Shown here in pieces: positions 25,550 to 32,624 of a stretch of DNA of 59,081 bases. Numbering within the stretch: the stretch's first letter is position 1; every line of letters begins with the position of its first letter. A program made the position numbers and the translations under genes. The DNA is from Natrialba taiwanensis DSM 12281. GTDB taxonomy: Archaea > Halobacteriota > Halobacteria > Halobacteriales > Natrialbaceae. The notes under the pieces are model-generated. The model was not told where the DNA came from. It searched no databases and saw only the letters and a list, made by a program, of their open reading frames with translations. The stretch lies in NCBI RefSeq assembly GCF_000337595.1, contig NZ_AOIL01000009.1, positions 241,043-300,123 of the forward strand, written 5' to 3'.

Positions 25550-26784
25550 CGGGTCACCTTGGGTTGTGGCTGTGGTTGTGATTGTGATGTGGACTGTCGC
25601 TGTGGTTGTGAGTTGGACTGCGATCGTGACGGTCTCTCCTCACAATCGGACCGGGGCGAGCCTGCCACAAACGCCCGGTCTGCACCCTGGGGAACCGGAT
25701 CATCGGCGCTGTGTTGCCAGTGCCAGTCTCCAGCCGTTCGCACGCCGATCGTCGTCGCCGGATCGAGTTCAGCGAGCGCGGTCTCGCGGACGGTGATCGG
25801 CTGCCCGGCGTCGTCGAGGATCGTTGCGGCCTCGAGTGCGTGATTGTGTGTGGCGTCGTCGCTCGGCTGCACCGCGATCCGATGGCGGGTCGACTCGAGG
25901 AGCGCGTCGGCGGCGGCCGTCTCGACGGCGACGGTCAGCCGGCGGTCGCCGCCGTCGGTACCGATGGCCGCTCGCTGCGTGTCGGCGGCAGGCGCGACGA
26001 ACTCGTGATCGGTCGCGTCCTGGGTTTCGTCGTCGATAGCGAGGGCCGTTCCCTCGACTGTCGTTTCGTCGCCGCTAATGAGAACGCGATCACCCGGTTC
26101 GAGACCGGTCGGCAGCAGCCCGGTTACCGTTACCGCCCGGAAACCGTCGTCGAGGGTCGTCGCGACGCCTTTGGATGGTGGGGCGGCAGCGATCGTCGCT
26201 CGCCCGCGGCCATCGATGGCGACGCGAACGGTGGCGAGTCCGTGGTCCGTTCGGAGGCGGCGCTCGAGACGGTCCTCGAGTTCGGCGAGTTGAAGGTCGG
26301 CGGGGAATCGCCAGGCACCGTTTTCGAGGGCGGTCCGGAGAGCGGGTGAAAGCGGTGGATAGCCGTCGAACTCGCGGATCGCGCCAGTCGGCCGAATTGT
26401 GACTTGCCCCATCGCGTCGACGGCGTCGATCGCGTCGGCGGACAGCGCCTGCCCGCGGACGATGGGAAACGTGCGGTCCTGCGGGAGTGCAGTTGCGATC
26501 TGCGCGCCCTGGCTCGTCGCAAAGACGCCGAGCACGCCGGCGATGACGCCGACAAACGCGAGTCGAATCGCCTGTGCGAGGACGGGACCGGAGCCGTGAA
26601 CCCCACCGAAGACGACGATCGCAGCCGCGATCGGGGCCGCGAGGAGTCCGGTCGCGGCGGGTACCGATCGGTCTCGAGCGAGACCGACGCCTGCTGCAAT
26701 CAGGCCGAACAGGACGGCGGAAGCGGTGCCCGCCAGAAGGCCGTACGAGACGCCAAGCAGTGATTCGTATGGAAGGTCGACCAT
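25546..26784 (-). CDS. membrane protein with TrkA-C-like region, paralogue 2
   Basis: This 412-residue protein has four hydrophobic segments in residues 8-100 and then RTFPIVRGQALSADAIDAVD and soluble alpha/beta domains. A TrkA-C-like stretch lies near residues 195-240 (VTVTGLLPTGLEPGDRVLIS). The last 25 residues are a Ser-Gln-Pro tract encoded by repeated hexamers. Its layout matches the downstream gene, which it overlaps by ATGA, so the pair probably forms a hetero-oligomer. Six nt separate it from the MinD-RecA fusion upstream. The function is unknown. Confidence 0.7.
   Translation of the reverse strand: MVDLPYESLLGVSYGLLAGTASAVLFGLIAAGVGLARDRSVPAATGLLAAPIAAAIVVFGGVHGSGPVLAQAIRLAFVGVIAGVLGVFATSQGAQIATALPQDRTFPIVRGQALSADAIDAVDAMGQVTIRPTGAIREFDGYPPLSPALRTALENGAWRFPADLQLAELEDRLERRLRTDHGLATVRVAIDGRGRATIAAAPPSKGVATTLDDGFRAVTVTGLLPTGLEPGDRVLISGDETTVEGTALAIDDETQDATDHEFVAPAADTQRAAIGTDGGDRRLTVAVETAAADALLESTRHRIAVQPSDDATHNHALEAATILDDAGQPITVRETALAELDPATTIGVRTAGDWHWQHSADDPVPQGADRAFVAGSPRSDCEERPSRSQSNSQPQRQSTSQSQPQPQPKVTR
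25560..25630. repeat. low-complexity tract encoding a Ser/Gln/Pro tail
   Basis: Plus-strand GTGGTTGTG- and GTGACTGTG-like units repeat through the 3' end of the TrkA-C paralogue 2 gene. On the coding strand they give Ser-Gln and Pro-Gln pairs. The tract resembles the one in the giant surface protein gene. Confidence 0.6.
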
Positions 26785-26790
26785 CGTGGC

Positions 26791-28239
26791 TCACCCCTGC
26801 TCCGTCTCCGCCTGCGGTGTGTCCGGCTGTGGACGATCCGACTGCGGCGACTGCGCTGGATCGTCCGGTGACGCCTGCTCGGCGCGCGGCGGCGACTCGA
26901 TCGGTGCAACCCCAGCCCCATCGCTGAACTCGAGTTCGATCGCGCCGACGACGGAGGCGTCGGGACGGTACTTCGGAATTCGGAGGGAGTGCGTACTGGC
27001 GGTGCCGGTCGCGGCGAGAGTCCCGGACGAATCGGCGGGCTCGACGTCGGAATCGGAGCCGGAACCGCTGCACTCGAGTTCGAACACGGCATCGGCCAGT
27101 CGAAACGTCGCGGACCGGGTTGCTCGATCGTCGCTCGCCCCGCCGAGACAGTGGAGGATGGCGATGCTGTCGGTCTCGGCCAGTCGGTCTGTGAGCGTAT
27201 CGAGGAAGGTGACGTAGGCCGATCGGTCCCGGCGTTCGAGTTCGTCGATCGGATCGATGATCAGCGTGGCCGCGTTCGGAAGTTTTTCGATCAAGGACGT
27301 GGCCTCGTCGAGGGAATCAGTACCGGTGACGAGTCTGATCGTCGGGGTGCCGGTTCCGACGGGGGTCGACTCGAGTTCGTGACGGACGGTCGTTCGTGAG
27401 CGATCCGTCGAGAGGTACAACGTTCCGCGGACGGCGGTCGCCCGGTGGAGGAGCCGTTCGCCCTGGCTGGCGGGCGGGCTGACGAACGCGACGAGCGAAC
27501 CGGGTTCCAGGCCGCCGCCCAAGTGCTGGTCGATCGCGTCCGTGCCGAGCGGGAGTCGGTCGTCGGCGTACGTCGGCAGTGCGCGGTCGGCCGGTGACTG
27601 TGACACCAGTCGAGCGACGGCGTCGTCGAACGCCGCCGCGACCGCATCGTTGGCGAGCGGTGACGGGCGGTCGGGAACGCAGCCGAGCAACGGGACACCC
27701 TCCCAGCGGGTCGCCGGTTCCGGCACCGCCGAACACCGGTTCAAAAGAGCGCCGTAGATGGGGACGCCGAGTCGGCGAGCCATCTCGATCGTCGTCGCTG
27801 CGGCCGTGAGACTCCGTTCGGAATCCGTGGCGACGACGATGACGCCGTCGGCCTGCCGCAGCGGGTCAACGACGCTCGGGCCGGCTCCGGACGGACAGTC
27901 GAGGAACACCTGTACGCTCTCAGTATCGAGGTGTTCCTCGAGCGAATCGAACTCGAACGTCTGGTCGGGCGTCGGTGCGGGAACGATACCGACACCGGAC
28001 GAACGAGGGTGTTGCTGCGCACCGTCGCGAACGGTCGTGGTTTCGGACTCGGAGGCACGATCGACGAGCGTGGCGAGCGTCGGCTCGCGGTCCGTCTCGG
28101 TCATCACGTGCAGATTCGGCAGTTGGCGATCCGCGTCGATGGCAAGCACCGGGGTATCGGCTCTGGCGAACGCCTCGGCGAGACCGAGCGTTATCGTGGA
28201 CTTTCCACAGCCGCCTTTCGAGCCGGCAATAGCGATCAT
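26791..28239 (-). CDS. MinD-like ATPase fused to RecA/KaiC-like domain
   Basis: This 482-residue protein has two parts. Residues 1-235 are a MinD/ParA ATPase (AGSKGGCGKST at residues 5-15; FLDCPSGAGPSVVDPLRQAD). Residues 250-410 resemble KaiC/RecA (GTDAIDQHLGGGLEPGSLVA), but the P-loop is degenerate (SPPASQGERLL, no GKT), while a Walker B-like TLIIDPIDELERRD remains. The last 70 residues are a Pro/Gln/Asp tail. The ATG at 28239 is chosen because it gives the standard MIAIAGSKGG N-terminus; a TATA-like element (CTTCAAAAC) sits 22-30 nt upstream. It begins a four- or five-gene run. The fusion suggests ATP-driven positioning by one half and partner binding by the inactive half (inference). Confidence 0.78.
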   Translation of the reverse strand: MIAIAGSKGGCGKSTITLGLAEAFARADTPVLAIDADRQLPNLHVMTETDREPTLATLVDRASESETTTVRDGAQQHPRSSGVGIVPAPTPDQTFEFDSLEEHLDTESVQVFLDCPSGAGPSVVDPLRQADGVIVVATDSERSLTAAATTIEMARRLGVPIYGALLNRCSAVPEPATRWEGVPLLGCVPDRPSPLANDAVAAAFDDAVARLVSQSPADRALPTYADDRLPLGTDAIDQHLGGGLEPGSLVAFVSPPASQGERLLHRATAVRGTLYLSTDRSRTTVRHELESTPVGTGTPTIRLVTGTDSLDEATSLIEKLPNAATLIIDPIDELERRDRSAYVTFLDTLTDRLAETDSIAILHCLGGASDDRATRSATFRLADAVFELECSGSGSDSDVEPADSSGTLAATGTASTHSLRIPKYRPDASVVGAIELEFSDGAGVAPIESPPRAEQASPDDPAQSPQSDRPQPDTPQAETEQG

Positions 28240-28322
28240 AGCCCAGGCTATTGCGGCATCTGTTTTGAAGGTGCGGACCAGCTGCCCGGAACCGAAACTG
28301 ACCGTCGTCGCCGGCCTCCGCC

Positions 28323-29207
28323 TCAATCCGTCGAGTTCGCGCCGCGGTTCGCCCAGTCGCCGTACAGATACGACCGTTCGTAGCCGGCACCCGTAACGGC
28401 GTCGCCGATGACGACGAGTGCAGAGGCGCGATAGCCGGCCTCCTCAACCCGGTCCGCGATGTCGTCGATCGAACCGATAAGCACGTCCTCGTCGGGCCAG
28501 GAGGCGTGGTAGATCACCGCGACGGGCGTCTCGGGATCGTGGCCGTCCGCGAGCAGGCGATCCATCGTGTCCCGGACGGCGTGAGTGCCGAGGTAGAGAC
28601 AGGTCGTGACGTCGCCCATCGAGATGAACTCGGAGATGTGATCCTCGTCTTCGCTCAGGGTCTTACCCTGCGGCCGGGTGAACGCGACGTGATTCGAAAC
28701 CTCGTTGAGCGTCAACTGCGTTCGCATCGTGGCGCTCGCGGCGAACGCCGACGTGACGCCGGGGACGATGTACGTCGGGACGCCCTCGTGCTCCAGCGCG
28801 TCCATCTGCTCGAGTGCGGCCCCGTAGATCGCGGGGTCGCCGCTGTGGAGACGGACGACCTGCCGGCCCTCCTCGTAGGCGTCCCGCATCAGCGGCACGA
28901 GTTCTTCGAGGTCCTTCCCGACCGAATTGACGAGGTCGGCGTGGCCGCAGTAGGCGTCGAGGAGGTCGCTGTTGACCAGCGAGCCGGCGTGGACGACGAG
29001 GTCGGCCGCCTCGAGCAGTTCCTTCCCGGCGACGGTCAAGAGTCGCGGGTTGCCGGGGCCAGCGCCGACGAAGGGGACCCCGTCCTGGTCGTCGCCGGCG
29101 CTGTGTGCGAAGATGCGGTCATCGAGGTCGTCGCGGCGGCGGTCGCTCTGCGAGTCGATTGCGGTCTGTGGGTCGGTCGCGGTCGACGATGCCGTGTTAT
29201 CGCTCAT
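28323..29207 (-). CDS. cbiF: cobalt-precorrin-4 C11-methyltransferase CbiF
   Basis: This 294-residue protein transfers a methyl group from S-adenosylmethionine to C11 of the corrin ring in the anaerobic cobalamin pathway. The tetrapyrrole methylase fold is clear from about residue 45: VPFVGAGPGNPRLLTVAG (SAM loop), VRLHSGDPAIYGA and YIVPGVTSAFAASA. The C-terminal half (TPVAVIYHASWPDEDVLIGS) matches CbiF/CobM. A 40-residue polar N-terminus precedes the domain. The ATG at 29207 (MSDNTASS) overlaps the upstream cbiL by 11 nt; the frame stays open upstream, but a longer protein is not needed. It is the last gene of cbiTLF; the MinD fusion follows after 83 nt. Confidence 0.9.
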   Translation of the reverse strand: MSDNTASSTATDPQTAIDSQSDRRRDDLDDRIFAHSAGDDQDGVPFVGAGPGNPRLLTVAGKELLEAADLVVHAGSLVNSDLLDAYCGHADLVNSVGKDLEELVPLMRDAYEEGRQVVRLHSGDPAIYGAALEQMDALEHEGVPTYIVPGVTSAFAASATMRTQLTLNEVSNHVAFTRPQGKTLSEDEDHISEFISMGDVTTCLYLGTHAVRDTMDRLLADGHDPETPVAVIYHASWPDEDVLIGSIDDIADRVEEAGYRASALVVIGDAVTGAGYERSYLYGDWANRGANSTD

Positions 29208-30096
29208 CGGCGACCCCCGTGGTTCCGTGGTCGGCGTCTCCGTGATCGGCATCACAGTCACCGCCCGCACAGCCCTCGGCCCGTTCGAGTGCCGCGAGTT
29301 CGGCTAGTTCCGCGGCCGTGAACTCGCGGCCGCCGTCGGAGCGGACGTTCGTGTCGGCGGTATCGGATCCGCTGGGTGTATCGGCGTCGGTCGTCTCGCC
29401 GGAGACGGCGCTGGTATCGAATGCTGCCGTCGCCGATTCGACGTCGAGGGATTCCTTCTCGGCGTAGGCGAGCGTATAGTAGTCGCGCTCGGCGAGTTCG
29501 GTGGGATCGTCCGTGATGGCGGTCTCGCCCTGTTCCATGAACAGGCGGCGGCCGTAGGTCACGTCGTAGCCGGCCGCGACGAGGCCCTCGTGGGTGGCCG
29601 GCGCGTCGGTGACTTTGAACAGGATCATGCGGTCCGGACCGGTCGGACTATGGCCGGCAGCGGCCTCGCGGAGCGAGAGGCCGGCACCGGCTTCGATTTC
29701 GACGCCGAGTGCGGTCGCGAAGGCAGTGACGGCGCTGACGCCGGGAACGATTTCGAGATCGACATCGGGGTGGAAGGCGTCGATCGTGCGGCGCAGATGG
29801 CCGAACGTCGAGTAGACGTTCGGGTCGCCAAGCGTCACGAACGCGACGTCGCCCGTGGTCGCCTTCGGGGCGACTTCCGCGGCGGCCTCCTTCCAAGCGG
29901 TGCGGAGTTTCTCCTCGTCTTTCGTCATCGGGAAGTCCAGGTCGCCGATTCGCTCCTCGGGGACGTGCTCGAGCGCGACGGTCCGAGAGAGGCGACCCGG
30001 AGAGTAGACGACATCGGCGGTCTCCAGAATCTCCTTCCCGCGAACCGTGACGAGGTCGGCTTCACCGGGGCCGAGTCCGACGCCATAGAGAGTCAT
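29197..30096 (-). CDS. cbiL: cobalt-factor II C20-methyltransferase CbiL
   Basis: This 299-residue protein starts MTLYGVGLGPGEADLVTVRG and has VAFVTLGDPNVYSTFGHLRR and EIVPGVSAVTAFATALGVEI, the hallmarks of CbiL/CobI, which methylates C20 of factor II. The methylase domain ends near residue 230. A tail of about 65 residues, unusual for the family, ends in AEGCAGGDCDADHGDADHG, a Cys/His/Asp cluster that could bind cobalt or another metal (inference). It starts at ATG 30096, overlapping the cbiT stop by ATGA, and ends inside the start of cbiF. The large frame extension upstream of 30096 is an antisense-like shadow of cbiT. Confidence 0.92.
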   Translation of the reverse strand: MTLYGVGLGPGEADLVTVRGKEILETADVVYSPGRLSRTVALEHVPEERIGDLDFPMTKDEEKLRTAWKEAAAEVAPKATTGDVAFVTLGDPNVYSTFGHLRRTIDAFHPDVDLEIVPGVSAVTAFATALGVEIEAGAGLSLREAAAGHSPTGPDRMILFKVTDAPATHEGLVAAGYDVTYGRRLFMEQGETAITDDPTELAERDYYTLAYAEKESLDVESATAAFDTSAVSGETTDADTPSGSDTADTNVRSDGGREFTAAELAELAALERAEGCAGGDCDADHGDADHGTTGVADER

Positions 30097-30692
30097 CGGG
30101 TCGTCCCTCCGGAGCGGGCTTCGGTATCGGTCTCGTCCGAAGACGGGGTCGCACTTCCGACCAGCATGTAGACTGGGTTGTCCGAGTTGAAACTCGTCGC
30201 CCCGGCGAGTTCGTAGCCGTGGCTCACCTGGAACTGGACGACTTCCTCGAGCAAGTCGCGTTCGCGGAAGGCAGCGGCCGCTCGGCCGGCGACTTCGAGT
30301 CGGGAGACGTTCATCACGATACGGTCGACGCCCGTCTCGGCGGCGTGATCGAGGACGGCCTCGAAGTTGCGACTGCCGCCGAGAAAGAGCGCGTCGGCGT
30401 CGGCCGGCAACCCGTCGGGCGCTTCCGCGTTCCGAAGTTCGACGTCGGCGCGTATCGCCGCGTCGTTTGCCGCGAGGTTCTTCTCGGTCGTCTCGAGTCG
30501 CTCGGCTTTCCGTTCGAGCGCGGTGACGCTGCCGGCTCGGCGGGCGGCCTCGATGGTGACGGCACCCGTACAGGAGCCGACCTCGACGAAGTGGTCGTCC
30601 GGCTCGAGTTCGAGTTTCGACTGGACGACGGCGCGGACCTCCGATTTGGTCGGTCCGGCCTTCGCGTCGTGCGGGAGCGCGATGGATGGCAT
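30093..30692 (-). CDS. cbiT: cobalt-precorrin-6B C15-methyltransferase (decarboxylating) CbiT
   Basis: This protein of about 199 residues has a class I methyltransferase fold. GPTKSEVRAVVQSKL is the family N-terminal signature, and FVEVGSCTGAVTIEAAR is the SAM motif. It methylates C15 and removes the C12 acetate carboxyl of cobalt-precorrin-6B. I place the start at ATG 30692 (MPSIALPHDAKAGPT), because a TATA-like TTTTAGTA lies about 26 nt upstream; a TTG at 30704 is the alternative. The last 20 residues (after YMLVGS) are a polar tail. It is the first gene of the cbiTLF operon and is coupled to cbiL. Confidence 0.92.
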   Translation of the reverse strand: MPSIALPHDAKAGPTKSEVRAVVQSKLELEPDDHFVEVGSCTGAVTIEAARRAGSVTALERKAERLETTEKNLAANDAAIRADVELRNAEAPDGLPADADALFLGGSRNFEAVLDHAAETGVDRIVMNVSRLEVAGRAAAAFRERDLLEEVVQFQVSHGYELAGATSFNSDNPVYMLVGSATPSSDETDTEARSGGTTR

Positions 30693-30757
30693 CACCTGTG
30701 GCAACAGTCGCCCGTACTAAAACAATTTTGTTTGGAGTAGGAAAAGTTCGTTTGATT

Positions 30758-31327
30758 TCACGGCCGTCCGTGTAGACACTCGATCGAGTCCCCAGCGTCG
30801 TCGGTAACGGATCCACCGTCGCAACCACCGTTTTCGTAGTGCGCAGCTGAAACGCGAGCGCCCGCCGCGTTTCTCACGCGGACCGTTCCGTCGTCGCCAA
30901 GCACCGGTAACTCGTCGTCAAAACCGGCATAGCGGAGGTACACCGGAGGGCTGGTCAGAAGCGTCGCGTCGGTTCCGTCTCGGCTCGCGAGCACGAACTG
31001 TGCGCCCGGTTCGAGGACGAGATCGGCGATCCGGTATGTCCGATCGTCGGAGTAGGCGACAACGTATCCGGACACGTCGACGGCGTCGTCGGCGTCGTTC
31101 CTGAGAACGAAATACTCGCCGTCGATGAACTCGCGGTCTCGGTCAGCCGCGTAGACGCCGGTGAAACGCACGTCGACAGTGTCGGCTCCGGTGATGTCGA
31201 TATCGATATCAGTATCGGTTCCGTCCTCGTTCGGCGCTGACGCACGATCCCACCCGAGTTCAGCGAGACACCCGGCGCTGCCGATGACGCCGAGCGTACT
31301 CAGGGCGAGGAGGTCGCGTCGTTGCAT
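30758..31327 (-). CDS. Tat-exported lipoprotein with lamin-tail domain
   Basis: In this 189-residue protein residues 1-20 (MQRRDLLALSTLGVIGSAGC) contain a twin-arginine pair, a short hydrophobic stretch and a lipobox ending in Cys20, so it should be exported folded and lipid-anchored. After an Asp-rich linker, residues 52-155 have the lamin-tail/LTD fold signature: FIDGEYFVLRNDADDAVDVS, then LEPGAQFVLA. LTD domains occur in haloarchaeal extracellular nucleases and surface proteins; no nuclease domain is present here. It may bind a surface partner or be an adhesive module. It reads on the same strand as cbiT but lies 65 nt upstream with its own spacing. Confidence 0.78.
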   Translation of the reverse strand: MQRRDLLALSTLGVIGSAGCLAELGWDRASAPNEDGTDTDIDIDITGADTVDVRFTGVYAADRDREFIDGEYFVLRNDADDAVDVSGYVVAYSDDRTYRIADLVLEPGAQFVLASRDGTDATLLTSPPVYLRYAGFDDELPVLGDDGTVRVRNAAGARVSAAHYENGGCDGGSVTDDAGDSIECLHGRP

Positions 31328-31513
31328 ACCGATTCAGAGGAAAGAAACCGGGAAAACCGTTGGGGAAGGACAAACGGTCATTTCAGCTATTCGGTTCAGA
31401 TGGTAGTAGTAGCATCGACCAGCGGCAAAGCGCAGTACACAGTCTCGAGACGGCAGACGGACGGGAGATCGGCCTTGAAGCGGCCGATCAATTGGAATAG
31501 AAAAGCGCGATCG

Positions 31514-32062
31514 CTACGCCGTCCGTTTTGTCCGTTCGTAATACCAACCGCCGAACAGTCCGAGCGGGATCACCAGCCATCCGGCGGCCACCAGTGCCAT
31601 ACCGAAGCCCCGGGGGATGCGCACTATCACGGCGATTGCTGCCTCCAGGAGCCCCATCTCGCCCTGAGCGAGGGTCAAAATCGGATTGAACAGCGCAGCG
31701 CCGAGTGTGCCCCCGAGGAGACCGAAGATCGACGTTATCGCGCCGAGGAATGCGCCGGAGCGAGCGGGATTTGCGTCCGAGTACGCGTACCGCCAGCAGA
31801 GCGTACCACCGACGAACGCGGAGGGAATTGCGAACGGAACGTAAAACAGGGCCGAGATGAAGACGAATCCGACCGTGTGAGAAACAGTTCGAGTGGCAAC
31901 GAGCAGAAAGGTGCCGCCAAACCACAGGAACGCAGCCAGAATCGCGGTCACTGCCATCGCGATACCGCCGCCGACGCCCTGACGAGCGGTGAACGGAACT
32001 CGGGCGGACTCGTCTCGGCGGTGCGCTGGTCGTCTCACACGGAGAGGTTCCGTCGGGAACAT
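31514..32062 (-). CDS. hypothetical integral membrane protein
   Basis: This 182-residue protein has a basic N-terminus of about 30 residues and then five or so hydrophobic helices (AMAVTAILAAFLWFGGTFLL; FVFISALFYVPFAIPSAFVG; GAFLGAITSIFGLLGGTLGA; a fourth near residue 145; VAAGWLVIPLGLFGGWYYE). It ends YERTKRTA, with the C-terminus probably inside. I do not recognise a family motif. The ATG at 32062 is the first, but translation could begin later, nearer the first helix. About 185 nt lie between it and the lipoprotein gene, with no gene seen. Confidence 0.6.
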   Translation of the reverse strand: MFPTEPLRVRRPAHRRDESARVPFTARQGVGGGIAMAVTAILAAFLWFGGTFLLVATRTVSHTVGFVFISALFYVPFAIPSAFVGGTLCWRYAYSDANPARSGAFLGAITSIFGLLGGTLGAALFNPILTLAQGEMGLLEAAIAVIVRIPRGFGMALVAAGWLVIPLGLFGGWYYERTKRTA

Positions 32063-32339
32063 ATCAATACTTCGTCATCGAGCGCAGTCTTCCCTCTAAA
32101 ACGGTGCAGTGAATCGAGTTCGGTTGCGCGACCTGGATCGAACGGCTCTCGCGACGACAACCGCCGCGACGAGACCCGATCCGATGAGCGCACAGCGACA
32201 GAGCCGCGGTGATGAGATGGAACTGGTATCGGGTTCGCTGCTGGCCGCCTGTGAACTCGTTCTCGTCATACACTATCGTCCACGACGACGGCCTTATACT
32301 CTAGCCGGCGATTCGCCGACGAGTTCGCCTCGCCGGGCG

Positions 32340-32552
32340 CTACGTCCGCTCGGGTTCGTGGAGGATCACTTCGTCGTCGGTGATCTCCGTGATCGTCTCC
32401 GCGTCGATATCCTCGCTGTGTTCGGTTTCACCGCCCCCCATCAAATCGACGTAGACGTGCCCCTGGTCCACCTTAGCGACCGTCCCGATCTGCTGACCCT
32501 CGTCCGTGGTGACGGATCTACCCACCAGATCGTCCGTTAGTTCGTGGTCCAT
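32340..32552 (-). CDS. small PRC-barrel-like soluble protein
   Basis: This 70-residue protein begins MDHELTDDLVGRSVTTDEGQ. Short beta strands follow, GTVAKVDQGHVYVDLMGG then DEVILHEPERT, in the pattern of small PRC-barrel or DUF2171-like domains common in haloarchaea, often involved in RNA metabolism or regulation. The true start is ATG 32552, since the upstream in-frame part is not protein-like. It lies 72 nt from the end of the formate dehydrogenase gene, on the same strand, and could be co-transcribed. The 277 nt upstream of it hold no other gene I can see. Confidence 0.6.
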   Translation of the reverse strand: MDHELTDDLVGRSVTTDEGQQIGTVAKVDQGHVYVDLMGGGETEHSEDIDAETITEITDDEVILHEPERT

Positions 32553-32624
32553 AGCGTTCGCAACCGGATCGGCCGGGCGAATAGAGCTACTGCCTGCGAT
32601 GGCCCGCAGCGTCCTGTTCACCCG

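Noticed and set aside
30693-30757. cobalamin riboswitch before cbiT
   Set aside because: The leader is too short, and no B12-box-like segment was seen; cobN also appears leaderless.
30097-30828. N-terminal extension of cbiL
   Set aside because: It lies over cbiT in another frame; the family N-terminus begins exactly at ATG 30096.
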